Positions 41,447 through 51,254 of a stretch of 64,000 bases of DNA are shown piece by piece; the stretch's first letter is position 1; each line of letters opens with the position of its first letter. Made by a program: the position numbers and the translations under genes. Below the pieces are notes generated by a model. It was not told the DNA's origin and did not search any database. It was given only the letters and a program-made list of their open reading frames with translations. The DNA comes from Desulfovibrio desulfuricans (GTDB lineage: Bacteria; Desulfobacterota; Desulfovibrionia; Desulfovibrionales; Desulfovibrionaceae). The stretch is from NCBI GenBank assembly GCA_015062205.1, contig SUVB01000018.1, positions 1-64,000 of the forward strand, written 5' to 3'.

Positions 41447-42405
41447 TGGCGCTGTCATTCAAGGAAAAACGTGCGCTGCAGCAGGAAATTCAAACCTGTT
41501 TCGCCTCGCTGGAAAACGGCCCGGACTTCAAGACCAAGCGCAGCCTTCAGAAGCAGCTTGCCGACGCTTTCGCCAAGCTGGAAGGCAAAGTGGCAGGGGC
41601 GTTCAAGTCGCTCTATGAGCAGCTTGTGGCCGGAGAATTTCTCAAAGAACCCGTGGTGCGGTTCGTGAGCATTTTGGAGCGCGTTGCCAAGGAGATCGGG
41701 GGGGACATCAAGGCCCTGCATGAGCCCGTCATTGCCTATCTGGCCGCGCACCGCTCGGAAGATGGCGTGTATGAAAACGCCGGTATCCCGCAGGATGCCG
41801 TCACCATCCTGGCCGAAGACGGGGATTTGAAAAGGCGGATCAGCGCAGTGCGGCGCAGGCCAAAGGAATCCGGCGCCGGAGACGACATTCTGATAGACAT
41901 CGACAAAGAGTTCGAATCGCCGGACACTTTCCGCGAAATCGTCCGCGCCATCGACGATGCGCGCTCCGTGGACACGGTGATTCTCAAGGTCAATTCGCAC
42001 GGCGGCCGCACGGATTCAGCCCAAGCCGTATATGTGGCTCTGCTCGCCACCAAGGCAAACACCATAGCCCAAGTCATCACCGCTTACTCGTCCGGCTCTC
42101 TTGTCACGATGCCATGCGACGAAATTCAGACCACCCCCAACTGCACCATGATGATCCACAACGCCAGCGCCTTTTCATGGGGCAAGGTCGGGGACATGAA
42201 AACGCAGTCCACTTTCCTGGAAGAGCATTTCAAAAAATGGTTTGGCGAGCTCTACGCCGGTTTCCTGACGCAAGAGGAAATAGCGGACGTGTTCAAGGGG
42301 CAGGACATCTGGCTGCGCGAGGAGCAAATCAGGGAGAGACTGGCCCGCTGGACGCCCATCCGCCGCCGCAAGGCCCAAGGCCGGGGCGACAAGCCGGAGG
42401 CGTAA
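41446..42405 (+). CDS. ClpP-like head maturation protease
   Basis: 319 residues from the ATG at 41446, which overlaps the previous stop (a GTG at 41443 also possible). A helical N-terminal part (1-145) is fused to a ClpP/SppA-fold domain: ILIDIDKEFESPD, 'VILKVNSHGGRTDSAQAVYV', 'ITAYSSGSLVTM' with the probable nucleophile S215, and 'CTMMIHNASAFSWG' with H238. Many phages use such a protease to mature their capsid. The extra N-terminal domain is unusual and might be an adaptor or scaffold-binding part. Confidence 0.82.
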   Translation: MALSFKEKRALQQEIQTCFASLENGPDFKTKRSLQKQLADAFAKLEGKVAGAFKSLYEQLVAGEFLKEPVVRFVSILERVAKEIGGDIKALHEPVIAYLAAHRSEDGVYENAGIPQDAVTILAEDGDLKRRISAVRRRPKESGAGDDILIDIDKEFESPDTFREIVRAIDDARSVDTVILKVNSHGGRTDSAQAVYVALLATKANTIAQVITAYSSGSLVTMPCDEIQTTPNCTMMIHNASAFSWGKVGDMKTQSTFLEEHFKKWFGELYAGFLTQEEIADVFKGQDIWLREEQIRERLARWTPIRRRKAQGRGDKPEA

Positions 42406-42406
42406 T

Positions 42407-44164
42407 ATGCCCCTTTCGTGGACGCCTGAACAAATTGCAGAGGAGATCCGCAGGCAGACAACGCTTGACGGGCTGATCGGCGTTATCGGCTCATGTTTTG
42501 GGCAAGATGGGGAAATACTACGCCATGCCGCTGATGACCTGGATTTTCTGGCCGATGTCCTGGCCCGCGATGCGCGGGGGGAACAGATAGCCGCAGAGGA
42601 ATTGTATGAATTTTCGGAACGTGCCCGACTGCCTCACCCAGACGTCGTAGAAGCCATTTTCAACACTGATGACCTCAAGGCCGTGCGTTCGCGGCTACAG
42701 GCTGCAGGACAAAATGTGGATGTGGACGCAGCCCTGCGTGAACAGGGCAACGATTTTATTGCGCAAAGGCTGCCGTTAATACCCGAAAAGGCCAAGGAGC
42801 TATTGCCAAAACTGAAACGCTTGGCAGAGCTCGAAAAGACCGCTCGCAAAAGCGTAGATGAATCCTTTGCTGGAGGGTTGTTTAATGCGGCGTGGGATGC
42901 CGCGCACGGGGATCAGCGCTACAAAGAAGCGTTGGGTCTTCCTGGTTCTACGTCGGCACAGTGGCAAAAGAGACATAAGGCGCTTAGGAAAATCCGAAAA
43001 GAATACGAAGCCAAACTGCTCACGGAAGGCGAAAAAGAACTTCCGATATATGAAGAGCTCAACGCCCTGCGCGAAAATGCAAACGATGCGCAAGAGGCAA
43101 TACTGACAGATACCATTACAGCGCTTAAGGATGCCTCCATCGTCACCGACGAAATAGCAAAAGAGTGGGCCAGCAACGCCGTATTCTTTAATGACAATGC
43201 CCTCAACAAGCTCAAAAAACTTGGTTTTACCGAAGAGAGCATCCGGCAGGACATGGCCCAGATTTACCAGCTTGTCGGCGGCAAGTTAGGGCCTGTGGAA
43301 TTTTGTCTCCAACGTGGCGGCAACCGTGCTTTTGCAAGCGGGCGCTTTCAAGTTTTCGTGCAAGGAGACTTCAACAAAACAACGCTCTTTCACGAAATAG
43401 GCCACCTTGTAGAAAATTGGGATAAAGCCTCACAGCGCGCCTGTCACCAATTCATTCGTCACAGAGCCACAGGGCCGGCCAAGCCTCTGCGCGAACTGGC
43501 ACATGCTGGCTATGGAAGCAATGAGGTCGCGTTCCCCGATTCCTTCATCGATCCCTATGTGGGCAAGGTCTATGAGGGCGGCTCTTCGGAGGTGTTCTCC
43601 ATGGGCTTTCAGGCATTCGCCAGCCCAAAGCTGCTTGCCGAGCTTGCCGCAACGGATCCGGAACACTTCAAGTTGGTACTTGCTATTTGCCGACGGAAGA
43701 ACCCGGATATTGCCGTCGTCGCGCAGAAGTACACGGCCGTCGCTCAAAAGAAGGCCGCAGAGCGGGCCGACGCCAAGGCCGCACTGGATGCTTGGCGCAA
43801 GGCTCTTGGAAAGGCCGCAAATACGGCGCTGTTCGAGGCTCTATCGCAGCCGACGGGTTTTGCCGGCTTCAAGATTGACCGTTTCGGCTCCCAGTATGGT
43901 TTATGCTACTGGGGAAAGATTGGGGATTATTATTCGAGCCTATCTGTCAGTGATGAAGAACAGGAACACTGGATACGCATGATACAAATTGCGCCAAAAA
44001 CAGAAGTCCTGCGCAAGGCATATATGCTTATTGCCAACGCAAAACGGCTGCTTCCGGTGCAGTATGATGACGTAAAAAAGGCCGCTGATGCGCTTTTCCC
44101 GGCGCTTATTAAACCGCCGCAGTGGTTTGTCGATGATCCTAAACCGCTTCCAAAGGTCGTATAA
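42407..44164 (+). CDS. Phage protein with HExxH zincin-like domain
   Basis: 585 residues, starting 1 base after the protease gene. The first ~300 residues are helical. At 329-333 is HEIGH (within TTLFHEIGHLVENW), a zinc metallopeptidase signature, followed by GGSSEVFSMGFQAFASP, where the Glu is the likely third ligand. The C-terminus has 'GFKIDRFGSQYGLCYWGKIG'. Such zincins are known in polyvalent or MuF-related virion proteins and may be injected with DNA. Substrate unknown. Confidence 0.65.
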   Translation: MPLSWTPEQIAEEIRRQTTLDGLIGVIGSCFGQDGEILRHAADDLDFLADVLARDARGEQIAAEELYEFSERARLPHPDVVEAIFNTDDLKAVRSRLQAAGQNVDVDAALREQGNDFIAQRLPLIPEKAKELLPKLKRLAELEKTARKSVDESFAGGLFNAAWDAAHGDQRYKEALGLPGSTSAQWQKRHKALRKIRKEYEAKLLTEGEKELPIYEELNALRENANDAQEAILTDTITALKDASIVTDEIAKEWASNAVFFNDNALNKLKKLGFTEESIRQDMAQIYQLVGGKLGPVEFCLQRGGNRAFASGRFQVFVQGDFNKTTLFHEIGHLVENWDKASQRACHQFIRHRATGPAKPLRELAHAGYGSNEVAFPDSFIDPYVGKVYEGGSSEVFSMGFQAFASPKLLAELAATDPEHFKLVLAICRRKNPDIAVVAQKYTAVAQKKAAERADAKAALDAWRKALGKAANTALFEALSQPTGFAGFKIDRFGSQYGLCYWGKIGDYYSSLSVSDEEQEHWIRMIQIAPKTEVLRKAYMLIANAKRLLPVQYDDVKKAADALFPALIKPPQWFVDDPKPLPKVV

Positions 44165-47100
44165 TGAAGACATACGAGTTTCGCATTGGGATGCGAGAGG
44201 GCTGCAGGGGTGTCGATACGCCCGTGCTCCAATGGGATGCTCAAGGCATCGACGCCTTCACAAGCGGCACCGCCGTCCTTCTCATGGAAGTCGAGGCATG
44301 GGACGAAATCCCTGACAGCGAGCCCTATGTGTCCAAAGGCGGCGAAGACGCCCTATATCAGTTTTTTATCGACTGGTTGAGCGAAAGCCTCGACATGCGC
44401 GGAAAGCCCATTGACGGATCGCGTTTTTCACCCCGCCAGCTCTATGAAGCATTATCAAGGGGCTGGCAGTACGGGTTTGCCGTTGACGGGGAAGTTCCGC
44501 AGGGGCCCGAAGGCGGGGATATCGTTGAGCCCGGCCTGGACAGTTACGAAAGCGCAACGGCTGCACTCAAGAATATACAGGGAGAATCATCCATGCACGG
44601 GATTCTGGAACGAACCTCCACGCCGAATATCGAAAGCGAAGTCCGCGCCGCCTCCACATTCTCGGAGTTGAAAAACATCCTGCTCCGCGCCTTTGGGGCC
44701 GTGCTCCCACCCCAGGCCGACGAATACAAGGATGAAAATTCGGATTATGGCCTGAAGGTTCGCGGCGTGAAGGCCCGCGAACGCATCAACGCGCAGTGCC
44801 GCGACATCCTGGAGCGCGTGAATGGCGACCCTGCGGCGTTGACAGAGGCGGATAAGGAGGTGCTGCGCCAGTACAGCGGGCGGGGCGGCACATCCGACAA
44901 CTCGCAATATGAATACTACACCCCCAAGCATGTGGCAGAAGGGGCATGGGACGCCATGAAGGCCAACGGGTTTGTGAACGGCAACGTGCTTGACCCGTGC
45001 TGCGGCGCTGGCATTTTTTCCGGCACAAAGCCCGCCGGGGTTGTCGTTTCCGGCAACGATATTGATCCCGTGGGCTCCGGCGTCGCCGCGTTGCTGAACC
45101 CCGGTGACGCCATTTCCACACGTTCGTTTGAAGACGTGGTTATGAACACGGAAGACGACACGTTTGATTCCGCTATCGGCAATGTGCCTTTCGGCAACGC
45201 CCGCGGCGCATCCATGCACCTGGATCCGGCCTACAAGAACGAGAAGAGCATCGAACGCTATTTCCTTTTGCGTGCGCTCGACAAGATTCGCCCCGGAGGC
45301 CTCGCCGTTTTCGTCTGCCCGGTGAACATTGTTGGCGCACGCGGGGGCAAATGGTCGCAGTTCCGCATTGCCCTTTCCAAAAAGGCTGAATTTCTGGGGG
45401 CGCATAAGCTCCCCTCCAAAACATTTGCTGCCCAAGGCACAAACACCGTTGTAGATGTGGTTGTGCTGCGCAAGCATGGGCGTGATCTGCTCAACCGCTT
45501 GAAGGCCGATGAAATTCCTTTGGATACGCTCAAGGAAGCCAATGTGGTCTGGGAGGAGTTCATCAGCGGGAAATACTGGCAGGGTGAGGGGCGCAAGTTC
45601 ATCATGGGGCGCTATGTGCCAAGGGTTCCGGGCGACCGTTTCAGCCGTGAAATTGTGGATGGCGACATCGACGACATGAGCCTCAAGCGCAACCTGGCCC
45701 GCAGGTTTCAGAGCCGCATCAACTGGGACATCCTGAATGCGGCAGAACCTATCCTTCGGGCATACCAAGAGGGCGACCGACGCTCCATTGACGGGGAAGC
45801 CTACGAGCTCCGCAATGGCGAATGGGTGAAAGTCGAAACTGTTTCCAAGGTTACAGACATCGACCCTGCCAAGTTCGGCGTTTCCAGCGTGGAAGAGCTG
45901 GGCGCACTGCTCAATGATCCCGCCGGCGCGCTGCGTCTCTCTCTGGACAATGCCTTTGCCGCCTTCAAGGCCTACCCTGAATTGTTGAGCCAGCAGCAGA
46001 AAAACGCCGTCGAATTTGCCATGTCCCAGTCACGCGACGATATGCGCGAGCAGGCCTACCGCGGCTCCATTCTTGGCGCCATGCTGGTGAAGCTGGGCGC
46101 GGATGAACAGGGCGGCGAAGACGTTGACGCTCGACGGAAGGCCCTGCAGGAAGCCATCACCAGCGAAATTGAGCGGTTCGGCCATCCGGCCAATAACCCC
46201 AAGCTGTCACTCACCGGCACGTCTTCGCGCGCCTTTGGCGTGTTTATGAACGCCGTGGACACCAAGGGCAACTTCTCGGATCTGCTGGCCGGCAAGCTGG
46301 ATAAAACAAGCGCCAGGGGTTATGTGGAAGACAATGTGGCCGACATTGTGAGTTATTTGCAACGCAGCAAGGGCGATCAGGTTGAATTGGAAGACGTGCA
46401 GGCCCTTTACAAGGGCACGGCCACAATAGGAAATCTGGGCGACCTTGCAGGCATAGAGGGAGTGTCCATCACCGCCGAGGGAATGTTGCAGCCCGCGAGC
46501 CTGTATTGTGCAGGCGATGTGGTTGGCAAAATGGCATCTCTTACCGAAGCCATCGCCCAGACGGACGATGCGCGCCTCAAGACGCAGTTCCGTAAACAGA
46601 TTGACGAGATGAATCGCAAGATTCAGCGCGTGGGAACGGAAGACATCACGTTCGGACTGCAGAACAAGTGGTTCAGCAAGCAGTATATCCTCGACTTCCT
46701 CCACGACAACGGCTACCCAAACGCCGTATTCGGTGAATATCGGGAAGTGGACTATCAGGAGGACGACGGCACCGTCACAAAGAAAGAGCAGTTTGTCGAA
46801 GATTTGCAGTCCCAGGATGGCAAGTTCTTCATTTATGGCGTAGGCAGTTGGCACAGAAAGCCGGAGAAGTTTGTCGCCCAGTTCGAAAAATACCTGAACG
46901 GCGAAAACATCACCTCCAATGAGCAGGAGCGCATTGCCGAGTACAAGGACGAAGCCCGGCGCATTGAGGGCGCATTTGACGCCTGGATGAAGCAGCACCT
47001 CGACATTGATGAGCTTACCGAGCAGTACAACCTGAAATTCAACGGTTGGGTGCCGGTGGAGTATGATACCGGCCCGCTGGATATTGACGACATCGTATCC

Positions 47101-50100
47101 GGCAACATCACGCCGCATACCTACCAGTGTGCCGAGGTGCGCCGCCTGTCCGAACAGGGTGCCGGCATCTGCGGTTTCGGCACGGGGCTGGGCAAGTCCT
47201 TCACGGCCCTGGCCATGGCCGGCTACAATTTCAAGCACGGGCGCGCCAAGCGCACCTGCATCGTGGTACCTTCCTCCGTTCTGGAAAATTGGTATCACGA
47301 GGCGCGCGTTTTCTATAACGAAGGCTACATGCGCTCCAACGTGCTTTTTGTGGGCCTTGAGCCCGTCATAGACAAGAACGGCAATGTGGAGCGACGCGCC
47401 ATTCTGGACGAAAACGGCCAGCCCAAGACCGGCAAGGACGGACAGCCCATCATGCAGGATGTGGTGCGCTTCGCCAAGGGCAAGGAAGATGTCTATGAGG
47501 CCATGTGGAAAATTCCGCAGTCCAACTATTCCCTTGTCGTTATGACCAAGGAGAAGTTTGAGAGCATCCCCATCAAGCCCGAAACCATGCGCGAGTACAC
47601 CAACGAAATGGTGTCCCGCCACCTGATGAGTGAAAAAGAGGCTGACGCGCTGGAAAGCAAGGGCGCCAAAAAGCGCCGCTCCTATCAAGATGACGTGAAA
47701 CAAATCCGGCTGGAAGGGGAGTACAGCAATGCCGGTTCCGCCAAGAAGGGCGAGTTGCCGTATCTTGAAGACATGGGCTTCGATTCCATCATCACGGATG
47801 AAAGCCATTTCTTCAAGAACTCCCTGAAGGGCGGCAAACGCACACAGGGGATTACCTATGTGCCCAATCCTGTCCCCTCCAATATCGCCATCGACATGTC
47901 AATCAAGACAGCCTGGCTGCGGCGCAAAAACGGAGGGCGCGGCGTGTACGGCCTCACAGCAACGCCTGTGACAAACAGCCCCATTGAGATATTCAACATG
48001 CTCAATCTTGTCTGCCCCAAGGAGGAGTTTGAGGCAAAGAACATCTACACTGTGGATGACTTTGTGCGCTTCTTCGGCGACATCCAGCAGAAGCCGCGCG
48101 CTACGGTATCCACCGAGATAAAGTGGTCTGATACCCTGGTAGGTTTCAAGAATCTTTCCGGCCTGCGCGGCATGTTCAGCAAGTACGTCAACATCAAGAC
48201 AGTCAAGGATGTGGATGACGAAATCCATGTTCCCAGCGCGGTTGACGTGGAAGAGCAGGTGGAGATGACGACCGAGCAGGCAGAGGCCTACGAGGGGTTG
48301 CGCAAGCAGGCTGCGGCCGCCACCAAGACGCGCACGGGGAAAAAGGGGGAGGCGAGCATCTTCTCCATCATGCGGAACATGGATCGTTGCACCACGGACA
48401 TGGATCTTTTCAAGCGTCAGATGACGTTTGTTTTCTCCGATGTGCATAAGGACAAGATGCAGGCCTTTGTGCCGAAACTTCCCACGCAGTTCACGGTGCA
48501 GGAAACGGACGAGGACACGGGCGAAAAGTACCCCGTGACCTATGACTTTGAGCCGCAACTTGTGGATAACGGCGCCGGCACGTTCTCGCTCATTGTGCAT
48601 GAGCAGCATGAGGAAGCCGTGCTGCGCGCCCTGCGCGAGTTCGGTATTGACGAGAGCGAGACAACGCACCCCCTCACACCGAAGTATGCCAAGCTCATTG
48701 AGAACCTGAAAAAGCATCTGGATGTCGGTGGCAAGCAGATCGTTTTCACCGAAGAAAAGTCACAGCACCAGAAACTCAAGCGCATTCTGGTGCATAACCT
48801 CCCCATTGTTGACGCACAGGTTGCCATCATCAATGCGGAGGATGCCTCCGGCGACAAGCTGGACAAAATCTCGAAGGCCTACAATTCCGGCTCGGTCAAA
48901 ATCGTCATCGCCAATAAAAAGGCGGAGGTGGGCGTTAACCTGCAGAAGGGCACCACAGCCATCCACCACCTGACCCTGCCGTGGACGCCGGCCAGCATTG
49001 ACCAGCGGAACGGTCGCGGCGTTCGCCAGGGCAATACGGTTGAGTCTGTGGACGTGTACTACTACGAGGGCAAGGGCACGTTTGACGCCTACCGGAAACA
49101 GCTTCTGCAGGCAAAGGCAGGCTGGATCGGAGCGTTGCTCACCGGCAAGGATGCCCGTGCCGAAAACGCTGACGTGTCCACCAACGAAGAGATGCTTGCC
49201 GTGCTCACCGGGACGCTTGACGAATACCGTGCTCACAAGGCCGAAGAGGAAAAGCGCCGGGCGAACGCCGCGCGGGATTTGCTTGTCAACCGCTTGCGCC
49301 AACTGGCATCCATTCAAACGGCACTTTCCACGCTCGATGAGCGGCGTCAGCGCGCCCAGAATGCCGCAGACGCAGAGGTGCAGAATCAGGAAGCCCGTGT
49401 GCGTCGTTACGAGGCCCAGGGCATGGAAGAATCGGCCCTCAAAAAGGCCAGGCAGACCCTCGAAAAGCTCAAGGCCAAAGCTGCGGGCATCAATGCCAAG
49501 TATGACACCGAGCGGCAGAAGAGCGAGGCGCAGCGCAAAATGATCACCGGCATCCTCCGGCAGGCTGAAAAGCAGGGCGATCTGCCTTTTGACGCGGCTC
49601 TGATAGACCACCCGGAAAACTGCCTTGTCACTCTCGACAGCGGAATGTACGCCGTCGGGGAATTTCTGGAATTTCCCGAAGACAACGACAACCCCTACGC
49701 CTATCACCGCCGCCCGGTCGGCGTGTACCGCATCACCGGCGTCCGGCAGGATACGCGCATGCTGGAACTGGAAGGCGTCATGCGTGACGACAGACAAACC
49801 ATCGACACCGTGAAGCTGTCCAGCTACGCCAAGAAGGTCAGTTATTCGGCCAGCGAAATTGCTCTGAAACGCCTTCTGACCGGCAATATGCCGTATCATA
49901 AGCTGGCGACATCCGGGCTCACCCGGCAGCAATTCGAGGAAAACCGGGAAAACGCATCCATCAACACCGTGGGCGGTGCATTTGTGCAGGATCGCAGTGG
50001 GGCAATGCTGCTTGTCACCCGCGACGTGCCGGAGAATATGCATCTGGTGTGGCCGGAGCCGCAGGACGCGGACTTCCGCAAGCAAGCCATGCAGGCATAC

Positions 50101-50796
50101 TTGAAGGCCAGGCGTAACGGACTTCCACGTTATTCCGTGGATGTGGTGATGGAGACTCTTTTTGGCAGGGACTTTGAGGAAGAGGCTGCCTCTTACGGAA
50201 ACAATGCCACGGAAACCGAAGCGCGCGAAGTTCTTGCCCAGGCGTGGGTCAGCAGCACGGCGCGGTTCAATGACAGACCGCCTTCATTCTTCGTGGACTT
50301 CTGGAATGACGTGTACCGCACATTCAATGACGAGCTGGTGCGGGCTATTGGTGAACACGGCTATGACAACATTGACATGTTCAACGGGCTTGTGCCTCCC
50401 TTCCTTGACGAAAAGCGCGACGAAGCCATCCGCCGAAATGAAGAGGCCTTGCAGGAGGCCAAGCGCAAGGCAGATGAGGCTCTGCGCAACCACCCGGATT
50501 TCAAGGAAGTGCCCAGCGACATGCGCGATAAATTCCGTGCGCTCGGCATTGATATTCTGTATAATACAACTGACACAACGCTATCCTTCCGCAACAGAGC
50601 GCAAACTATTCCTGCTTTCTCTCGCCTCTTTATGTATGACAGCAGGGGCATGGGCGGAAGTCTCTATAGGATGAAAGAAATACTCAAGAGCCGCTACGGA
50701 GCACAATTCACCAAGGCATGGAGTGAGCATGGCGGTGCGTGGTGGCATGTCCAGGCCAGCGTTAACCTCAACGACCTGTACGAATTACTGGCATAA
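44164..50796 (+). CDS. DarB-like methyltransferase-helicase (2,210 residues)
   Basis: One giant chain. N-terminal ~200 residues unclear. N6-adenine methylase: YEYYTPKHVAEGAWDAM, NGNVLDPCCGAGIFSG (motif I, about 274), then GNVPFG (about 339) in place of NPPY. Superfamily 2/SNF2 helicase: GFGTGLGKSFTALAMAG (Walker A, about 1003), IITDESHFFKN (Walker B, about 1209), GVYGLTATPVTN, 'KQIVFTEEKSQHQKL', 'IDQRNGRGVRQGN' (motif VI, about 1613). C-terminal coiled coil and further domains. Size and domain order are those of P1 DarB, which protects injected DNA from type I restriction. Located between protease and portal genes, in the late unit, so it is probably packaged. Confidence 0.85.
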   Translation: MKTYEFRIGMREGCRGVDTPVLQWDAQGIDAFTSGTAVLLMEVEAWDEIPDSEPYVSKGGEDALYQFFIDWLSESLDMRGKPIDGSRFSPRQLYEALSRGWQYGFAVDGEVPQGPEGGDIVEPGLDSYESATAALKNIQGESSMHGILERTSTPNIESEVRAASTFSELKNILLRAFGAVLPPQADEYKDENSDYGLKVRGVKARERINAQCRDILERVNGDPAALTEADKEVLRQYSGRGGTSDNSQYEYYTPKHVAEGAWDAMKANGFVNGNVLDPCCGAGIFSGTKPAGVVVSGNDIDPVGSGVAALLNPGDAISTRSFEDVVMNTEDDTFDSAIGNVPFGNARGASMHLDPAYKNEKSIERYFLLRALDKIRPGGLAVFVCPVNIVGARGGKWSQFRIALSKKAEFLGAHKLPSKTFAAQGTNTVVDVVVLRKHGRDLLNRLKADEIPLDTLKEANVVWEEFISGKYWQGEGRKFIMGRYVPRVPGDRFSREIVDGDIDDMSLKRNLARRFQSRINWDILNAAEPILRAYQEGDRRSIDGEAYELRNGEWVKVETVSKVTDIDPAKFGVSSVEELGALLNDPAGALRLSLDNAFAAFKAYPELLSQQQKNAVEFAMSQSRDDMREQAYRGSILGAMLVKLGADEQGGEDVDARRKALQEAITSEIERFGHPANNPKLSLTGTSSRAFGVFMNAVDTKGNFSDLLAGKLDKTSARGYVEDNVADIVSYLQRSKGDQVELEDVQALYKGTATIGNLGDLAGIEGVSITAEGMLQPASLYCAGDVVGKMASLTEAIAQTDDARLKTQFRKQIDEMNRKIQRVGTEDITFGLQNKWFSKQYILDFLHDNGYPNAVFGEYREVDYQEDDGTVTKKEQFVEDLQSQDGKFFIYGVGSWHRKPEKFVAQFEKYLNGENITSNEQERIAEYKDEARRIEGAFDAWMKQHLDIDELTEQYNLKFNGWVPVEYDTGPLDIDDIVSGNITPHTYQCAEVRRLSEQGAGICGFGTGLGKSFTALAMAGYNFKHGRAKRTCIVVPSSVLENWYHEARVFYNEGYMRSNVLFVGLEPVIDKNGNVERRAILDENGQPKTGKDGQPIMQDVVRFAKGKEDVYEAMWKIPQSNYSLVVMTKEKFESIPIKPETMREYTNEMVSRHLMSEKEADALESKGAKKRRSYQDDVKQIRLEGEYSNAGSAKKGELPYLEDMGFDSIITDESHFFKNSLKGGKRTQGITYVPNPVPSNIAIDMSIKTAWLRRKNGGRGVYGLTATPVTNSPIEIFNMLNLVCPKEEFEAKNIYTVDDFVRFFGDIQQKPRATVSTEIKWSDTLVGFKNLSGLRGMFSKYVNIKTVKDVDDEIHVPSAVDVEEQVEMTTEQAEAYEGLRKQAAAATKTRTGKKGEASIFSIMRNMDRCTTDMDLFKRQMTFVFSDVHKDKMQAFVPKLPTQFTVQETDEDTGEKYPVTYDFEPQLVDNGAGTFSLIVHEQHEEAVLRALREFGIDESETTHPLTPKYAKLIENLKKHLDVGGKQIVFTEEKSQHQKLKRILVHNLPIVDAQVAIINAEDASGDKLDKISKAYNSGSVKIVIANKKAEVGVNLQKGTTAIHHLTLPWTPASIDQRNGRGVRQGNTVESVDVYYYEGKGTFDAYRKQLLQAKAGWIGALLTGKDARAENADVSTNEEMLAVLTGTLDEYRAHKAEEEKRRANAARDLLVNRLRQLASIQTALSTLDERRQRAQNAADAEVQNQEARVRRYEAQGMEESALKKARQTLEKLKAKAAGINAKYDTERQKSEAQRKMITGILRQAEKQGDLPFDAALIDHPENCLVTLDSGMYAVGEFLEFPEDNDNPYAYHRRPVGVYRITGVRQDTRMLELEGVMRDDRQTIDTVKLSSYAKKVSYSASEIALKRLLTGNMPYHKLATSGLTRQQFEENRENASINTVGGAFVQDRSGAMLLVTRDVPENMHLVWPEPQDADFRKQAMQAYLKARRNGLPRYSVDVVMETLFGRDFEEEAASYGNNATETEAREVLAQAWVSSTARFNDRPPSFFVDFWNDVYRTFNDELVRAIGEHGYDNIDMFNGLVPPFLDEKRDEAIRRNEEALQEAKRKADEALRNHPDFKEVPSDMRDKFRALGIDILYNTTDTTLSFRNRAQTIPAFSRLFMYDSRGMGGSLYRMKEILKSRYGAQFTKAWSEHGGAWWHVQASVNLNDLYELLA

Positions 50797-50808
50797 CGGA
50801 GAAGAACC

Positions 50809-51249
50809 ATGTCGCTGATATTTTACAAGCCGAGCATTGAAGAGCTTGCACCCCTGAAGGACGAGGCCACAAAGAACGGTCAGGTCTCCGAGGCTGAATG
50901 GTTGCAGAAAATGTCCGACACTATCGCCGGGCTTATCCGTAATGACCCGCGCAGATACCGTGCTTATGGCCCCTACTGGTGGACGCTCAAGCGCATCCTC
51001 ATAGACCGCGGCCATACGGAGTTTGGCGACAGTCTGGACGCGGAATGGCTGGAATATGTGGACTATGGCAACCCCGTCTGGAATCTGTTGGCCTGCTGGG
51101 TCTATGGGGAGGTGGCCATGGATGGTGGGCTGATGTATTCCAACCACCATGTGATCACCTTTGTGCCGGAATCCGAGGATGACGGAGAGGCAGACGACCG
51201 TGAATACACCCTTGTCGATGACGAGGTCGAATCTCTGGCAATCGGGTAG
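50809..51249 (+). CDS. Small phage protein, unknown
   Basis: 146 residues, AACGGAGAAGAACC upstream. Rich in aromatics (YGPYWWTLKRILIDRGH, 'WNLLACWVYGEV') with an acidic tail. It lies between the DarB-like gene and the portal. Might be an adaptor of the head. Not recognised. Confidence 0.5.
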   Translation: MSLIFYKPSIEELAPLKDEATKNGQVSEAEWLQKMSDTIAGLIRNDPRRYRAYGPYWWTLKRILIDRGHTEFGDSLDAEWLEYVDYGNPVWNLLACWVYGEVAMDGGLMYSNHHVITFVPESEDDGEADDREYTLVDDEVESLAIG

Positions 51250-51254
51250 CAGCC

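Noticed and set aside
46207..47808. Reverse-strand frame of 533 codons within the DarB-like gene
   Set aside because: It lies entirely over conserved helicase motifs of the forward gene. The product resembles random GC-biased translation.
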